57,762 bases of DNA from Oscillospiraceae bacterium (lineage in GTDB: Bacteria; Bacillota; Clostridia; Oscillospirales; Ruminococcaceae): positions 1 through 57,762 of the forward strand of contig JAAVZY010000020.1 in NCBI GenBank assembly GCA_022791945.1, in the 5' to 3' direction. Shown piece by piece: positions 8,563 through 16,600 of the stretch. Every line of letters starts with the position of its first letter. Within the stretch, counting starts at the first letter, position 1. The position numbers and the translations under genes were made by a program. Below the pieces are notes generated by a model that was not told the DNA's origin, did not search any database, and saw only the letters and a program-made list of their open reading frames with translations.

Positions 8563-8616
8563 TCAATTTGTTTATCTGATTATATCATGTCCATTCCTTA
8601 TTTACCACAAAAATAT
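8563..8616 (-). promoter_or_regulatory. nagB promoter inside a 54-bp element shared with 21039-21092
   Basis: The -10 is TATAAT (complement of 8579-8584) with an extended TGA before it. The whole 54-bp stretch, from ATATTTTTGTGGTAAA to AACAAATTGA, matches 21039-21092 at 46 of 54 positions by hand alignment. The -10 core TGATATAATCA and the 5' 16 bases are identical, so this is more than a chance promoter match. Confidence 0.7.
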
Positions 8617-8700
8617 TGGACATGGCAGCCGCCTGCACACAGGAACATGAAATGACGCAAGAACGGGTGCCAGCTCAAATCAATGCCATGGTATCTGACA

Positions 8701-8743
8701 CGGGAAAAGGGGTGGGCTCTGTACGAGCCCACCCCTTTTCCCG
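8701..8743. terminator. Long hairpin closing the histidine operon
   Basis: A 19-bp perfect stem (8701-8719 with 8725-8743; arms begin CGGGAAAAGGGG and end CCCCTTTTCCCG) and a 5-base loop. It lies between the end of the his operon and the divergent-side nagB promoter, and the T-runs inside the stem suit either direction. Confidence 0.7.
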
Positions 8744-8804
8744 TCCCAATCAGCGGGACTGTAATCCCAAGCTCCTGCTCTTTCCGACGTGCAGGAGACT
8801 CCCG

Positions 8805-8975
8805 TCAGGACTTCTTCTCCATATTCTGTGCGCAGGCCTGGAGCTCCTTGAGTGTACCGAAGCTCATGCCGCACTCCTGAAGGGTAGTCTGCACGTAAGA
8901 AGGCAGTGTGTCAAAATACTGACGCATCTCCAGGTTTTCCTCGGAAGTGCCTCCGCAGAAAATTCCGCCGTCCAT
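8805..8975 (-). CDS. 56-residue Cys-containing small protein at the end of the his operon
   Basis: Reading frame MDGGIFCGGTSEENLEM... to ...ACAQNMEKKS. Start choices at 8984, 8981 and 8975; GAAAGG touches the first, so 8975 (9-base spacing) is preferred. It is acidic in the middle and helical, with three cysteines (residues about 7, 35 and 48), and has no membrane segment. It lies 67 bases after hisE and before the operon hairpin, so it is probably co-transcribed with his genes. I do not recognise the family. Confidence 0.6.
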   Translation of the reverse strand: MDGGIFCGGTSEENLEMRQYFDTLPSYVQTTLQECGMSFGTLKELQACAQNMEKKS

Positions 8976-9042
8976 CTCCATCATCCTTTCTATATTTTGC
9001 TGCTCTCAGTATGGACGGACCGCACGCAGAATATTCTCCTGC

Positions 9043-9372
9043 TCAGGAGTTTTTATCCACCTGATGGAAGGTCTTCAGATTCCCGCTCTTGGCGCTCCGC
9101 TCCCGGAGCACTTCCTCCACGGCCTCCAAGGGAAGATTCTGCTCCTGCATAAGCACCAGCACATGATAAACCAAATCCCCGATTTCCATGGCAAGCTCCC
9201 TGGGATCTCCGTTCTTGGCTGCGATCAGCATTTCCGCGCATTCTTCGCCGCATTTCTTCAGGATTTTATCCAGCCCCTTCTCGAACAGGTAGCAGGTATA
9301 GGAGCCTTCCTCGAAATGCTCCTTCCGCTGGCGGATTACCTCATCCAGCTCCCGCAGAACATGTTCACTCAC
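9043..9372 (-). CDS. hisE: Phosphoribosyl-ATP pyrophosphatase
   Basis: Second step of histidine synthesis (PR-ATP to PR-AMP plus PPi). 109 residues, with the all-alpha MazG-like core: [15 protein letters not shown] at the N-terminus, then [19 protein letters not shown] and [13 protein letters not shown], which supply the metal-binding acidic residues (EE..E and D). The start overlaps the hisI stop by 4 bases (ATGA), indicating translational coupling. HisE is separate from HisI here, not fused as in enterics. Confidence 0.95.
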   Translation of the reverse strand: MSEHVLRELDEVIRQRKEHFEEGSYTCYLFEKGLDKILKKCGEECAEMLIAAKNGDPRELAMEIGDLVYHVLVLMQEQNLPLEAVEEVLRERSAKSGNLKTFHQVDKNS

Positions 9373-9731
9373 GACAGATCATCTTCCTTCCCATTTTGGT
9401 GCGGCTCTATTCCCGGCGGAAGCAGGGGCTTGAAAAAGCAGGAGCGATTCCCCGTATGGCAGGCGGGGCCGGTCTGCTCCACCTGGATCAGCAGGGTATC
9501 GTCGTCGCAGTCCCCATAGATGGAAACCACCCGCTGAACGTGACCGCTGGTAGCCCCTTTGTTCCAAAGCGCCTGCCGGGAGCGGGAATAAAACCAGGTG
9601 TAGCCGGTTTCCAGGGTTTTGGCCAGGCTCTCCCGGTTCATATAGGCCAGCATCAAAACCTCCCCATCGGCGGCGTCGATAACAATGGCAGGGATGAGCG
9701 GTCCCTTCCTGAAATAAATGTCCAAATCCAC
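9369..9731 (-). CDS. hisI: Phosphoribosyl-AMP cyclohydrolase
   Basis: Third step of histidine synthesis, a zinc enzyme that opens the purine ring of PR-AMP. 120 residues from GTG 9731, with GGAGGT 6 bases upstream. Motifs: [52 protein letters not shown] (Cys and the DCDDD metal cluster) and [13 protein letters not shown] (two zinc cysteines). It is 11 bases downstream of hisF and overlaps hisE by 4 bases. Confidence 0.95.
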   Translation of the reverse strand: MDLDIYFRKGPLIPAIVIDAADGEVLMLAYMNRESLAKTLETGYTWFYSRSRQALWNKGATSGHVQRVVSIYGDCDDDTLLIQVEQTGPACHTGNRSCFFKPLLPPGIEPHQNGKEDDLS

Positions 9732-9742
9732 AGGCGCACCTC

Positions 9743-10504
9743 CTATCCTCTCCGGACGGGGATTCCCCGCCGGGCCAGCAGATCCTTGACCTCTCCCACT
9801 GTCAGCTCCCGGTAGTGGAACAGGGAGGCGGCCAGGGCCGCGTCTGCCCTGGATTCCTCGAATACCTGGGCGAAATGCTCCAGGCATCCGCACCCGCCGG
9901 AAGCAATGACCGGCACCTCCGACACACCGCAGACCGCGTTCAGCAGGGGAATGTCGAATCCGTTCTTCGTACCGTCGGCGTCCATGCTGGTGAGCAGAAT
10001 CTCTCCTGCTCCCAGCTCCTGCACCTGCCGTGCCCACTGGACAGCGTCCAGGCCGGTATCAATCCGGCCGCCGTTGACCACCACATGGTAGCTCCCGTCC
10101 TCCGTCAGGCGGGCGTCAATGGCGGCAACCACGCACTGACTGCCGAACTTTACCGCAGCGTCCCGGATCAGCTGGGGATTCCGTACAGCGGCGGAGTTGA
10201 CGGAAACCTTGTCCGCTCCTGCCCGGAGCAGCTTCTTAAAGTCCTCAATGGAGCGGATTCCTCCCCCTACCGTCAGGGGGACAAACACCTGCCGGGCAGT
10301 TTCCCGCACTACATCCACAATGGTGTCCCGCTGCTCGTGGGTAGCGGTGATGTCCAGAAAGACAATCTCGTCCGCCCCTTGCTGATTGTATGCCTTGGCG
10401 CATTCCACCGGATCCCCTACATCCTGGAGCGCCACAAAGTTTACGCCCTTGACCACCCGCCCGTTCTTTACGTCCAGGCAGGGGATGATCCGTTTTGACA
10501 GCAT
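9743..10504 (-). CDS. hisF: Imidazole glycerol phosphate synthase, cyclase subunit
   Basis: A (beta/alpha)8 barrel that makes imidazole glycerol phosphate and AICAR with ammonia from HisH. 253 residues: [19 protein letters not shown] with catalytic Asp11, LTVGGGIRS (about 81-89) and [11 protein letters not shown] phosphate-binding loops, catalytic Asp in [15 protein letters not shown] (about 130-180 region), and IASGGCG near 200. Full length. A short mosaic repeat (10543-10655) separates it from hisA. Confidence 0.97.
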   Translation of the reverse strand: MLSKRIIPCLDVKNGRVVKGVNFVALQDVGDPVECAKAYNQQGADEIVFLDITATHEQRDTIVDVVRETARQVFVPLTVGGGIRSIEDFKKLLRAGADKVSVNSAAVRNPQLIRDAAVKFGSQCVVAAIDARLTEDGSYHVVVNGGRIDTGLDAVQWARQVQELGAGEILLTSMDADGTKNGFDIPLLNAVCGVSEVPVIASGGCGCLEHFAQVFEESRADAALAASLFHYRELTVGEVKDLLARRGIPVRRG

Positions 10505-10542
10505 CGGCAGATCATTCCTTTCGTTAGCTTCAGCCGGGGAAG

Positions 10543-10655
10543 AAGACCTCGAGGGCTCTGCCCTCGAGCACTCGCCAAGGGGACGCGTCCACGATGCGTC
10601 GTTTCACGACGCACCGCAGAGACGCGAGACAGCGTCTCGCGGCCTTCCCCTTCCG
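10543..10655 (-). repeat. Mosaic repeat, copy 4 (short), between hisA and hisF
   Basis: Only outer modules are present: CTCGAGGGC/GCCCTCGAG, half of the CCAAGGGGACGCGTCC hairpin, TGCGTCGT/ACGACGCA and GCGAGAC/GTCTCGC, ended by GGCCTT. The central part is missing. The TGCGTCGT arm pair differs from copy 3 (TGCGTTGT) at one position in each arm, and pairing is kept. Confidence 0.85.
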
Positions 10656-10680
10656 AACACGCAGAGAGCCAAAACAGTCC

Positions 10681-11811
10681 CTAAGACTGATTTTTTTCTG
10701 GCTTGGGGGCGGGGGTGTTCTTGGGGGGACGGCTCCCGCCCTGAGGGGGCTTTCCGCCAGGACGGCCTCCGCCGTTTCGGCGGGGCGGGCGGGGCTTACC
10801 CTTTCCGGCCAGGCGATTTTCGCTCTCGGGACGGGGAGGATTCTTCTTGCCCGGAGCGCCGGAACGGTTCTCCTCTTTCCTGGGAGGCGCGGCCTTGGCT
10901 TCTCCTTCCGGACGAAGCGGTTTCCCGCTCCCACTATTCCCGCCGGGCTTGCCGGGGCGCCCTCCCTTGGGAGGCCTGCTCTCCTTGGGCCTGCCGGCGT
11001 TTCCGCTGGGACGGGAGCCGCCTCGGGCCGGACGGCTCCCCGAAAGGAGGGGATTGTCCAGCTCCGGCACCTCCTCCGTGGGCTCCACCGGGACGGAGGA
11101 CGCGCCTACCTCCAGGGCCTCCCGCAGATCCAGAGTCTGCCGGTAGAGGGATTTCCCGCAGATGGCGCCGTAAAGCCGCAGGTCAGCCAGCGCCCGGATG
11201 TCCCCGATGCCGCTGATCCCCCCGGAGGCAATGACGTTCACCCCGGTACCGTCCCGGAGGGTACTGAGATCCGCCAGGTTCGGCCCCGTCAGGGTTCCGT
11301 CCCGGGAGATGTCGGTATAAATCAGATGCCGCACGCCGATGTGGGCCATCTCCCGGCCCAGAATCAGAAAGTTCACCTTCCCGGAGCCCTGCCACCCGTC
11401 AATTTTTACCATGCCGTTTTCCGCGTCAATGCCAACGGCAATCCGATCGCCGAATTCCCGCACCATCTCCGCTACCAGCTTGGGATTGCGCACGGCAATG
11501 GAGCCCAGGATGATCCGTTCGATGCCGTTCTCCAGATAGTAGGCGGCGGTTTTCATGTCCCGGATGCCGCCGCCCAGCTGGATTTTCAGCTCGGTTTTCC
11601 TGGCTACGGTGACAAACACATCCCGGTTCTGCATCTGTCCGTTTTTGGCTCCGTCCAGATCCACCATGTGGAGCCATTCCGCGCCGGCCTCCTGGAATGC
11701 CAGAGCCGTGGCGACAGGATCCTCCGCCACCCGCTCGGCAGTGGAAAAATCCCCCTTGGTCAGGCGGACGCACTCGCCCTCCTGAATGTCAATCGCGGGA
11801 AAAATGATCAT
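10681..11811 (-). CDS. hisA: HisA isomerase with a 137-residue basic low-complexity tail
   Basis: Residues 1-239 are a full ProFAR isomerase barrel (fourth histidine step): FPAIDIQEGECVRL with Asp8, IQLGGGIRD (78-85), GSIAVRNP, VGIDAENG with Asp130, YTDISRDGTLTGPN (165-178), IASGGISG. A normal HisA ends near residue 240. Here the frame continues for about 137 residues with almost only Pro, Gly, Lys, Arg, Ser, Asn and Glu (runs such as GGRPGKPGGNSGSGKP and KPRPPRRNGGGRPGGKPP). It is strongly basic and predicted disordered. There is no sign of a frameshift; the frame closes at TAG 10681-10683 before the repeat. The tail resembles nucleic-acid-binding linkers, but its role is unknown. It overlaps hisH by 4 bases at the start. 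Confidence 0.93.
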   Translation of the reverse strand: MIIFPAIDIQEGECVRLTKGDFSTAERVAEDPVATALAFQEAGAEWLHMVDLDGAKNGQMQNRDVFVTVARKTELKIQLGGGIRDMKTAAYYLENGIERIILGSIAVRNPKLVAEMVREFGDRIAVGIDAENGMVKIDGWQGSGKVNFLILGREMAHIGVRHLIYTDISRDGTLTGPNLADLSTLRDGTGVNVIASGGISGIGDIRALADLRLYGAICGKSLYRQTLDLREALEVGASSVPVEPTEEVPELDNPLLSGSRPARGGSRPSGNAGRPKESRPPKGGRPGKPGGNSGSGKPLRPEGEAKAAPPRKEENRSGAPGKKNPPRPESENRLAGKGKPRPPRRNGGGRPGGKPPQGGSRPPKNTPAPKPEKNQS

Positions 11812-12434
11812 AGCTTAACCCCTTCCTTGCCGGACTGCTCCAGCAGCCCGCAGAAATTGCGCAGGATACGCAGCCCGGTGTCGCCGCTTTTTTCCGGGTG
11901 GAACTGTGCGCCGAATATCTGCCCCCGCTGTACCAGAGCGGGAACCCGGGCGCCGTAATCGCAGAAGGCCGCCACGTACGCGGGGGCGGTTTCCGCCATG
12001 TAGGAATGTACAAAGTAGACCCAGGAGCCCTCGTCCAGGCCCTCCAGCAGGGGAGAAGGCACGCCCCATTCCAGCTGATTGTAGCCCATGTGGGGAATCT
12101 TCAGGGAGGTTGGGATCCGGACGACCCTGCCGGGAATCAGCCCCAGACCGGGAGTCTCCCCAAATTCCAGCCCTGCGTCAAAGAGGAGCTGCATCCCCAG
12201 GCAGACCCCCAGGAAAGGCTTTTTTCCTGCCTGCTCCCGGATGACTGAGGGGAGCCCGGCGTCTTCCAGCATCCGCATGGCGTCGGGAAAGGCTCCCACG
12301 CCCGGAAGAATCAGCCCGTCCGCCTGCTCCAGCACAGCCGGGTCCCTGGTAAACACGCTCTCCTGCCCCAGAAAATCCAGCGCGTTCTTCACGCTGAACA
12401 AATTCCCGGCTCCGTAGTCAATAACCGCAATCAT
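11808..12434 (-). CDS. hisH: Imidazole glycerol phosphate synthase, glutaminase subunit
   Basis: A class I amidotransferase that supplies ammonia to HisF. 208 residues: IDYGAGNLFSVKNAL at the start, LPGVGAFPDAM (oxyanion strand), nucleophile Cys in FLGVCLGMQLLF (near residue 80), PHMGYNQL, VYFVHSYMAE, and the His/Glu pair in GAQFHPEKSG (near 183). Its stop overlaps the hisA start. A full mosaic repeat lies upstream, separating it from hisB. Confidence 0.97.
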   Translation of the reverse strand: MIAVIDYGAGNLFSVKNALDFLGQESVFTRDPAVLEQADGLILPGVGAFPDAMRMLEDAGLPSVIREQAGKKPFLGVCLGMQLLFDAGLEFGETPGLGLIPGRVVRIPTSLKIPHMGYNQLEWGVPSPLLEGLDEGSWVYFVHSYMAETAPAYVAAFCDYGARVPALVQRGQIFGAQFHPEKSGDTGLRILRNFCGLLEQSGKEGVKL

Positions 12435-12483
12435 CCATGCTCATTCCTTTCTGTGGGAATTTCAAGCGCCTCTGCATGTTCAT

Positions 12484-12925
12484 GAAGGGCAAGGCCGCGA
12501 GAGCTCTGCTCAAGGGTCAAGGCCGTAGGCCTTGACCCTGCGCGCCTCTCGCCAAGGGGACGCGTCCCCTTGGATTCCCGTCTTTTTAGGGTTATGGGGG
12601 GCAGAATTTCAGTTCCTGCCTCGCTGGGACTCCCTACGTGGATGATCGCCCGCCTGCCCATTTTTTCGTAAAGAAAAAAATTCATCCCCATAGGCGGCGC
12701 AACACCTGCGACGCAGAAAGTATCCCTCACGCAGGAGGGAGCTTTTTTCTTTACGAAAAAAGCGTACTGCGGGAATCCGGCTATCTGCGTGGCAGCAATC
12801 AAGGAGTCTGTGCAGACTTGACCCACCCCTTTTTGCCGCCCCTAAAAAAGCCCTTCAAAAATTACGGGTTCCAAGGGGATTTAATCCCCTTGGCGGGTGC
12901 TCGAGGGCGGAGCCCTCGAGGTCTG
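12484..12925 (-). repeat. Mosaic repeat, copy 5 (full), between hisB and hisH
   Basis: Opposite orientation to copy 1. Order on the plus strand: GCGAGAGCTC start; GGGTCAAGGCC/GGCCTTGACCC; CCAAGGGGAC/GTCCCCTTGG; the GGGTTATGGGGGGCAG and CTGCCTCGCTGG boxes; GATCGCCCGCC; T/A hairpin (about 12664-12682); variable centre with CGACGCAGAAAG; its inverse (about 12747-12766); GTCTGTGCAGAC; linker; CCAAGGGGATT/AATCCCCTTGG; CTCGAGGGC/GCCCTCGAG. Confidence 0.9.
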
Positions 12926-12928
12926 TTC

Positions 12929-13504
12929 TTACAGCACACCCTTTGTAGAGAGGGGAAGCGTACCGCTGGGGAGGGCGGCGGCACGGAAAGCGTGGGCGAA
13001 GGCCTTGAAGAGGGCTTCGGCCTTGTGGTGGTCGTTCTCCCCGTACAGGAGGTTCAGGTGCAGGGTGATGCCGGCGTTGAAGGCCAGGGCGCGGAAGAAC
13101 TCCGGCACCATCTGGGTGTCCATCCCGCCGATCCGCTCCCCGCGGAACTCCCCATGGAATACCAGGCAGGGCCTGCCGCTGATGTCCACGTCCCCGCAGG
13201 CCAGCGCCTCATCCATGGGGATCCGGGCGCTCCCGTACCGGGCGATGCCCGCCCGGTCGCCCAGGGCCTCCTCCAGGGCTCTGCCCAGGACAATCCCCAC
13301 ATCCTCTATGGTATGGTGGCAGTCCACCTCCAGATCTCCCCTGCACTCCACCGAGAGCCCCAGCCCTCCGTGAACCGCCAGGGCAGTCAGCATATGATCA
13401 AAAAAGCCGATCCCTGTCCTGATGGACACCGGACCCCCGTCCAGAGCCAGCCGGACGGTGATCTCCGTCTCCCTGGTCCTGCGGGACTGTTCCGCCTGAC
13501 GCAT
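12929..13504 (-). CDS. hisB: Imidazoleglycerol-phosphate dehydratase
   Basis: Dehydrates IGP to imidazole acetol phosphate, using a di-Mn centre in a 24-mer. 191 residues, the monofunctional form without the phosphatase domain. Motifs: GIGFFDHMLTALAVHGG (about 31-47), VDCHHTIEDVGIVLG (about 61-75, HHxxED), LVFHGEF, and the second half-repeat NLLYGENDHHKAEALFKAF (about 152-170). It follows hisC by 23 bases. The stop lies only 4 bases from the edge of repeat copy 5, so the repeat abuts the gene without entering it. Confidence 0.96.
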   Translation of the reverse strand: MRQAEQSRRTRETEITVRLALDGGPVSIRTGIGFFDHMLTALAVHGGLGLSVECRGDLEVDCHHTIEDVGIVLGRALEEALGDRAGIARYGSARIPMDEALACGDVDISGRPCLVFHGEFRGERIGGMDTQMVPEFFRALAFNAGITLHLNLLYGENDHHKAEALFKAFAHAFRAAALPSGTLPLSTKGVL

Positions 13505-13527
13505 ACCGCGCCCCTCCTTTGACTCCG

Positions 13528-14592
13528 CTATTCCAAAGCGGTCAGTATCTCGTCGAGAGCCTCCAGCACCGCCTGGTTCTCCTCTTTCGTCCCCGCGCAG
13601 ATCCGCAGATAATCCCCCATGTACCGGATGGCAATGGAACGCTCCAGCAGCGCCTGGAAAATCGCCTTGGCATACCGGGTGCGGATATAGACAAAATTGG
13701 TGGAGGTGGGATACACCGTCTGGAGGATCCGATGGGTGGCGTAGAGGTTCATCAGCCCGCCGTAAAGGGCGTCCCGGCTCCGGATGATCTTCTCCGTGCA
13801 GTCCACCACATACGCCTGGTCGGAGAGCACCTGATATCCCACGCTCTGGGTCAGCTCGTTCACATTGTAGGGCGATTTCACTGCCCGCAGGGCCTTGGTC
13901 AGCCGATCCCCCGCCACGGCGAAGCCCAGCCGGACAGCCGCCAGCCCCACCGCCTTGGAACAGGTTTTCAGCACAATCAGATTGTCGCAGAGATGGGCGC
14001 TCCGGAGGATGGACTCGTCCGCGAAATCCATGTAGGCTTCATCCACCACCACCAGACAGTCCGGCACCTGCTCCACCAGCCGGAGCACCTGCCGCCGCTC
14101 CATGCAGAGGGAGGTGGGGTTACAAGGGTTGGAGAAGATCAGCCCCCGGCTGCCGGAGCGGTTGATGTACTCCGCCAAGCTGACCGTGTCCACGGTCAGA
14201 TCCGGGTTCTTGGGGAAAATGGAGGTCTTCACCCCGTAAACGCTTCCGTAAAAGTGGTACATGGAGAAATCCTGCTCCAGGGTGATCAGCTCCTCCTCCG
14301 GCTGGAAGAAGGCCCCGGTGATCAGGGAGATCAGCTCGTCGGAGCCGTTCCCGGCAGTGACGTACCGGGCCTGGGTGCCGTAAAACCGCGCAAAGGCCCC
14401 GCACAGCTTCTCCGCATAGGGATCCGGGTAGCGGTTGATCTGATTGTTCAGCACGTCCAGAGCGGCCCGCTCCACCAGCTCCCTGGGCAGGGACAGGAAG
14501 GACTCGTTGGCGTCCAGACGGATTCGATAGCTTCCGGAAATGGGCTGATAGGGGGAAAGCTCCCTGATTTTGGCGTTCAGCTCGTAGGACAT
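13528..14592 (-). CDS. hisC: Histidinol-phosphate aminotransferase
   Basis: A PLP-dependent class I/II aminotransferase that makes histidinol phosphate. 354 residues from ATG 14592 (AAGGAG 8 bases upstream); a longer frame to 14685 lacks a site. Motifs: RLDANESFLSLP, RYPDPYAEKL, TAGNGSDELISLI, FSNPCNPTS, VVDEAYMDF, and the PLP lysine in LKTCSKAVGLAAVRLGFAV (near residue 215). It sits between hisD and hisB. The 147-base gap to hisD holds nothing that I recognise. Confidence 0.95.
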   Translation of the reverse strand: MSYELNAKIRELSPYQPISGSYRIRLDANESFLSLPRELVERAALDVLNNQINRYPDPYAEKLCGAFARFYGTQARYVTAGNGSDELISLITGAFFQPEEELITLEQDFSMYHFYGSVYGVKTSIFPKNPDLTVDTVSLAEYINRSGSRGLIFSNPCNPTSLCMERRQVLRLVEQVPDCLVVVDEAYMDFADESILRSAHLCDNLIVLKTCSKAVGLAAVRLGFAVAGDRLTKALRAVKSPYNVNELTQSVGYQVLSDQAYVVDCTEKIIRSRDALYGGLMNLYATHRILQTVYPTSTNFVYIRTRYAKAIFQALLERSIAIRYMGDYLRICAGTKEENQAVLEALDEILTALE

Positions 14593-14739
14593 GGGAGATG
14601 CTCCTTCCTGATAGCAATCTGAAAAAACAGCAGCAGTTCGATATGCCGCAAACCCCCATATACCAAAGCCTTCTGCGGCGCGCATGGTACGGGGATCCTG
14701 AAGGCCCTGACCTCCATCCCTTCCGGGCGGGGAGCCGTC

Positions 14740-16032
14740 TTACCGTTCCCTGCGAATGGTGATGGAGTTGGCGTGGGCGGTCAGGCCCTCCTTTTCCGCC
14801 AGGGTGACGATATCGCCGCTGGCCTCCAGCAGGGCCTCCCGTGTGTAACAGATGAAGCTGGATTTCTTCACGAAATCGTCCACGGACAGGGGGGAGAAAA
14901 ACCGGGCGGTTCCGCTGGTGGGCAGCACATGGTTGGGGCCGGCGAAATAGTCGCCCAAGGGTTCGGGGGAATACTGGCCCAGGAACACGCTGCCGGCGTT
15001 GTCCAGTCTGCCGATATAGGCCGTGGGGTTCTCCAGCATAACCTCCAGATGCTCCGGGGCCAGCCGGTTGGCCAGATCCACCGCCTGATCCGTGCTTTGG
15101 CAGAGGAACACGGCCCCATAATTGGCCAGGGATTCCCGGATGATCTCCTTCCGGGAGAGCGTCTCCGACTGGCGCTCCAGCTCCCGGACAGTCTCCTCTG
15201 CGATCCGGCGGGAGGTGGTGATCAGGATGGCGGAGGCCAGCCGATCGTGCTCGGCCTGGCTCATGAGATCCGCCGCCAGATAGGCGGGATTGGCGGTGTC
15301 GTCCGCCAGAATGAGGATCTCGCTGGGCCCGGCGATCATGTCGATGTCAACCTGACCGAACAGGAGCTTTTTCGCCGTGGCTACGAAGATATTCCCGGGG
15401 CCTACAATCTTGTCCACCCGGGGAACCGTCCCGGTGCCGTAGGCCAGAGCGGCCACAGCCTGCGCCCCGCCCAGGAGGAACACCCGATCCACCCCGCAGA
15501 GGGCTGCGGCGGCCAGGATGTCCGGATTGGCCCGCCCATCCTTCAGGGGCGGGGTCGCCATGACGATCTCACCCACCCCGGCGATTTTAGCCGGGATGGC
15601 GTTCATCAGGACAGAGGAGGGATAGGCGGCGGTCCCGCCGGGAACGTAGATGCCTACCCGGTGCAGCCCCCGGATCCGGGAGCCCAGAAGCACGCCGCTG
15701 GGCTGGGGATCGATGAAGGACTGCTGTTTCTGGCGGGTGTGGAAGGCAGTGATATGCTCAATGGCGTTGAGCATGGCGTCGATGAAGGCGGGATCGGCGT
15801 TGGTGAGGGCGTCGTTGATCTCCTCCCGGCTCACCTCGGGAGCGGGGGGCAGCTTGCCGTCGAATTGGAGGGTATACCGGCGGACAGCCTCGTCCCCGTT
15901 CTCCCGCACATCCCGCAGGATGCCCTCCACCGTCCGGGTAACCTCTTCGTTCACCGCCCCGGCCCGATCCTGGAGCTTTTTCAGGAACGCCGCCTCACTG
16001 ACACCGTCCACCGTTACCAGTTCAACCATCAT
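14740..16032 (-). CDS. hisD: Histidinol dehydrogenase
   Basis: Last two steps of histidine synthesis (histidinol to histidine, NAD and zinc dependent). About 430 residues. ATGs at 16038, 16032 and 16029 are all near GAAAGG; 16032 or 16029 has sensible spacing. Motifs: GIYVPGGTAAYPSSVLMN, VFLLGGAQAVAALAYGTGTVPRVDKIVGPGN (read in parts), IDMIAGPSEILI, DLMSQAEHDRLASAIL (catalytic region), APEHLEVM, and GPNHVLPTSGTARF near the end. It is separated from hisZG by a 540-bp mosaic repeat. Confidence 0.96.
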   Translation of the reverse strand: MMVELVTVDGVSEAAFLKKLQDRAGAVNEEVTRTVEGILRDVRENGDEAVRRYTLQFDGKLPPAPEVSREEINDALTNADPAFIDAMLNAIEHITAFHTRQKQQSFIDPQPSGVLLGSRIRGLHRVGIYVPGGTAAYPSSVLMNAIPAKIAGVGEIVMATPPLKDGRANPDILAAAALCGVDRVFLLGGAQAVAALAYGTGTVPRVDKIVGPGNIFVATAKKLLFGQVDIDMIAGPSEILILADDTANPAYLAADLMSQAEHDRLASAILITTSRRIAEETVRELERQSETLSRKEIIRESLANYGAVFLCQSTDQAVDLANRLAPEHLEVMLENPTAYIGRLDNAGSVFLGQYSPEPLGDYFAGPNHVLPTSGTARFFSPLSVDDFVKKSSFICYTREALLEASGDIVTLAEKEGLTAHANSITIRRER

Positions 16033-16051
16033 CTTCATCCTTTCTGTAAAG

Positions 16052-16595
16052 GGAAAGACCTCGAAGGCTCCGCCTCCGAGCCTCCGCGGTGCGTCGCTTC
16101 ACGACGCACCTAGGAATTCGGCGAAGCCGAATTCTGAGATGCGCCGCTGGCGGCGCATCGTGGACGCGTCCCTTTGGAATCCCGTAAATTTTTTTTTGGG
16201 TGGGGGCCTTCCTCGCTGGTACTTCCTTCGTGGTCGATCGCCCGCCTACCCATTTTTTCGTAAAGAAAAAATTCAGCCCCACGCGCGGGGTAGAGGGTAC
16301 GACGCAGAAAGTCCCGAGCGTGTTCTGCTGCGCACATACTTTCTGCGGGGAGGAGCTTAGTGCGACGCTCGGAATCCCCCCGCTCATACTCTCTGCGGCG
16401 CAGAAAGTGTCCTGCACGCAGGAGGGAGCTTTTTTCTTTACGAAAAAAGCGTACTGCGGGAATCAGACTCTCTGCGTGACAGAAAGAGGGAAATCTGTAC
16501 AGACTTGACCCCACCCCTTTCCGCCCTTAAAATAATGGGCATCCAAGGGGGCGCGCCCCCTTGGCAGAGGTTTGGGGACAGCGTCCCCAAGGTCC
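16052..16595 (-). repeat. Mosaic repeat, copy 6 (full, long centre), between hisZG and hisD
   Basis: Outer hairpins CTCGAAGGC/GCCTCCGAG, TGCGTCG/CGACGCA, GAATTCGG/CCGAATTC, TGCGCCGC/GCGGCGCA; the CCTCGCTGGTACTTCC and GATCGCCCGCCTACCCA boxes; T/A hairpin at about 16254-16272; a long centre of about 160 bp with several CGCAGAAAGT units and a TTCTGCTGCGCACATA box; inverse T/A hairpin at about 16431-16449; CTGTACAG; CCAAGGGGG hairpin; TTGGGGAC/GTCCCCAA; AGGTCC. Confidence 0.9.
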
Positions 16596-16600
16596 TGCCC

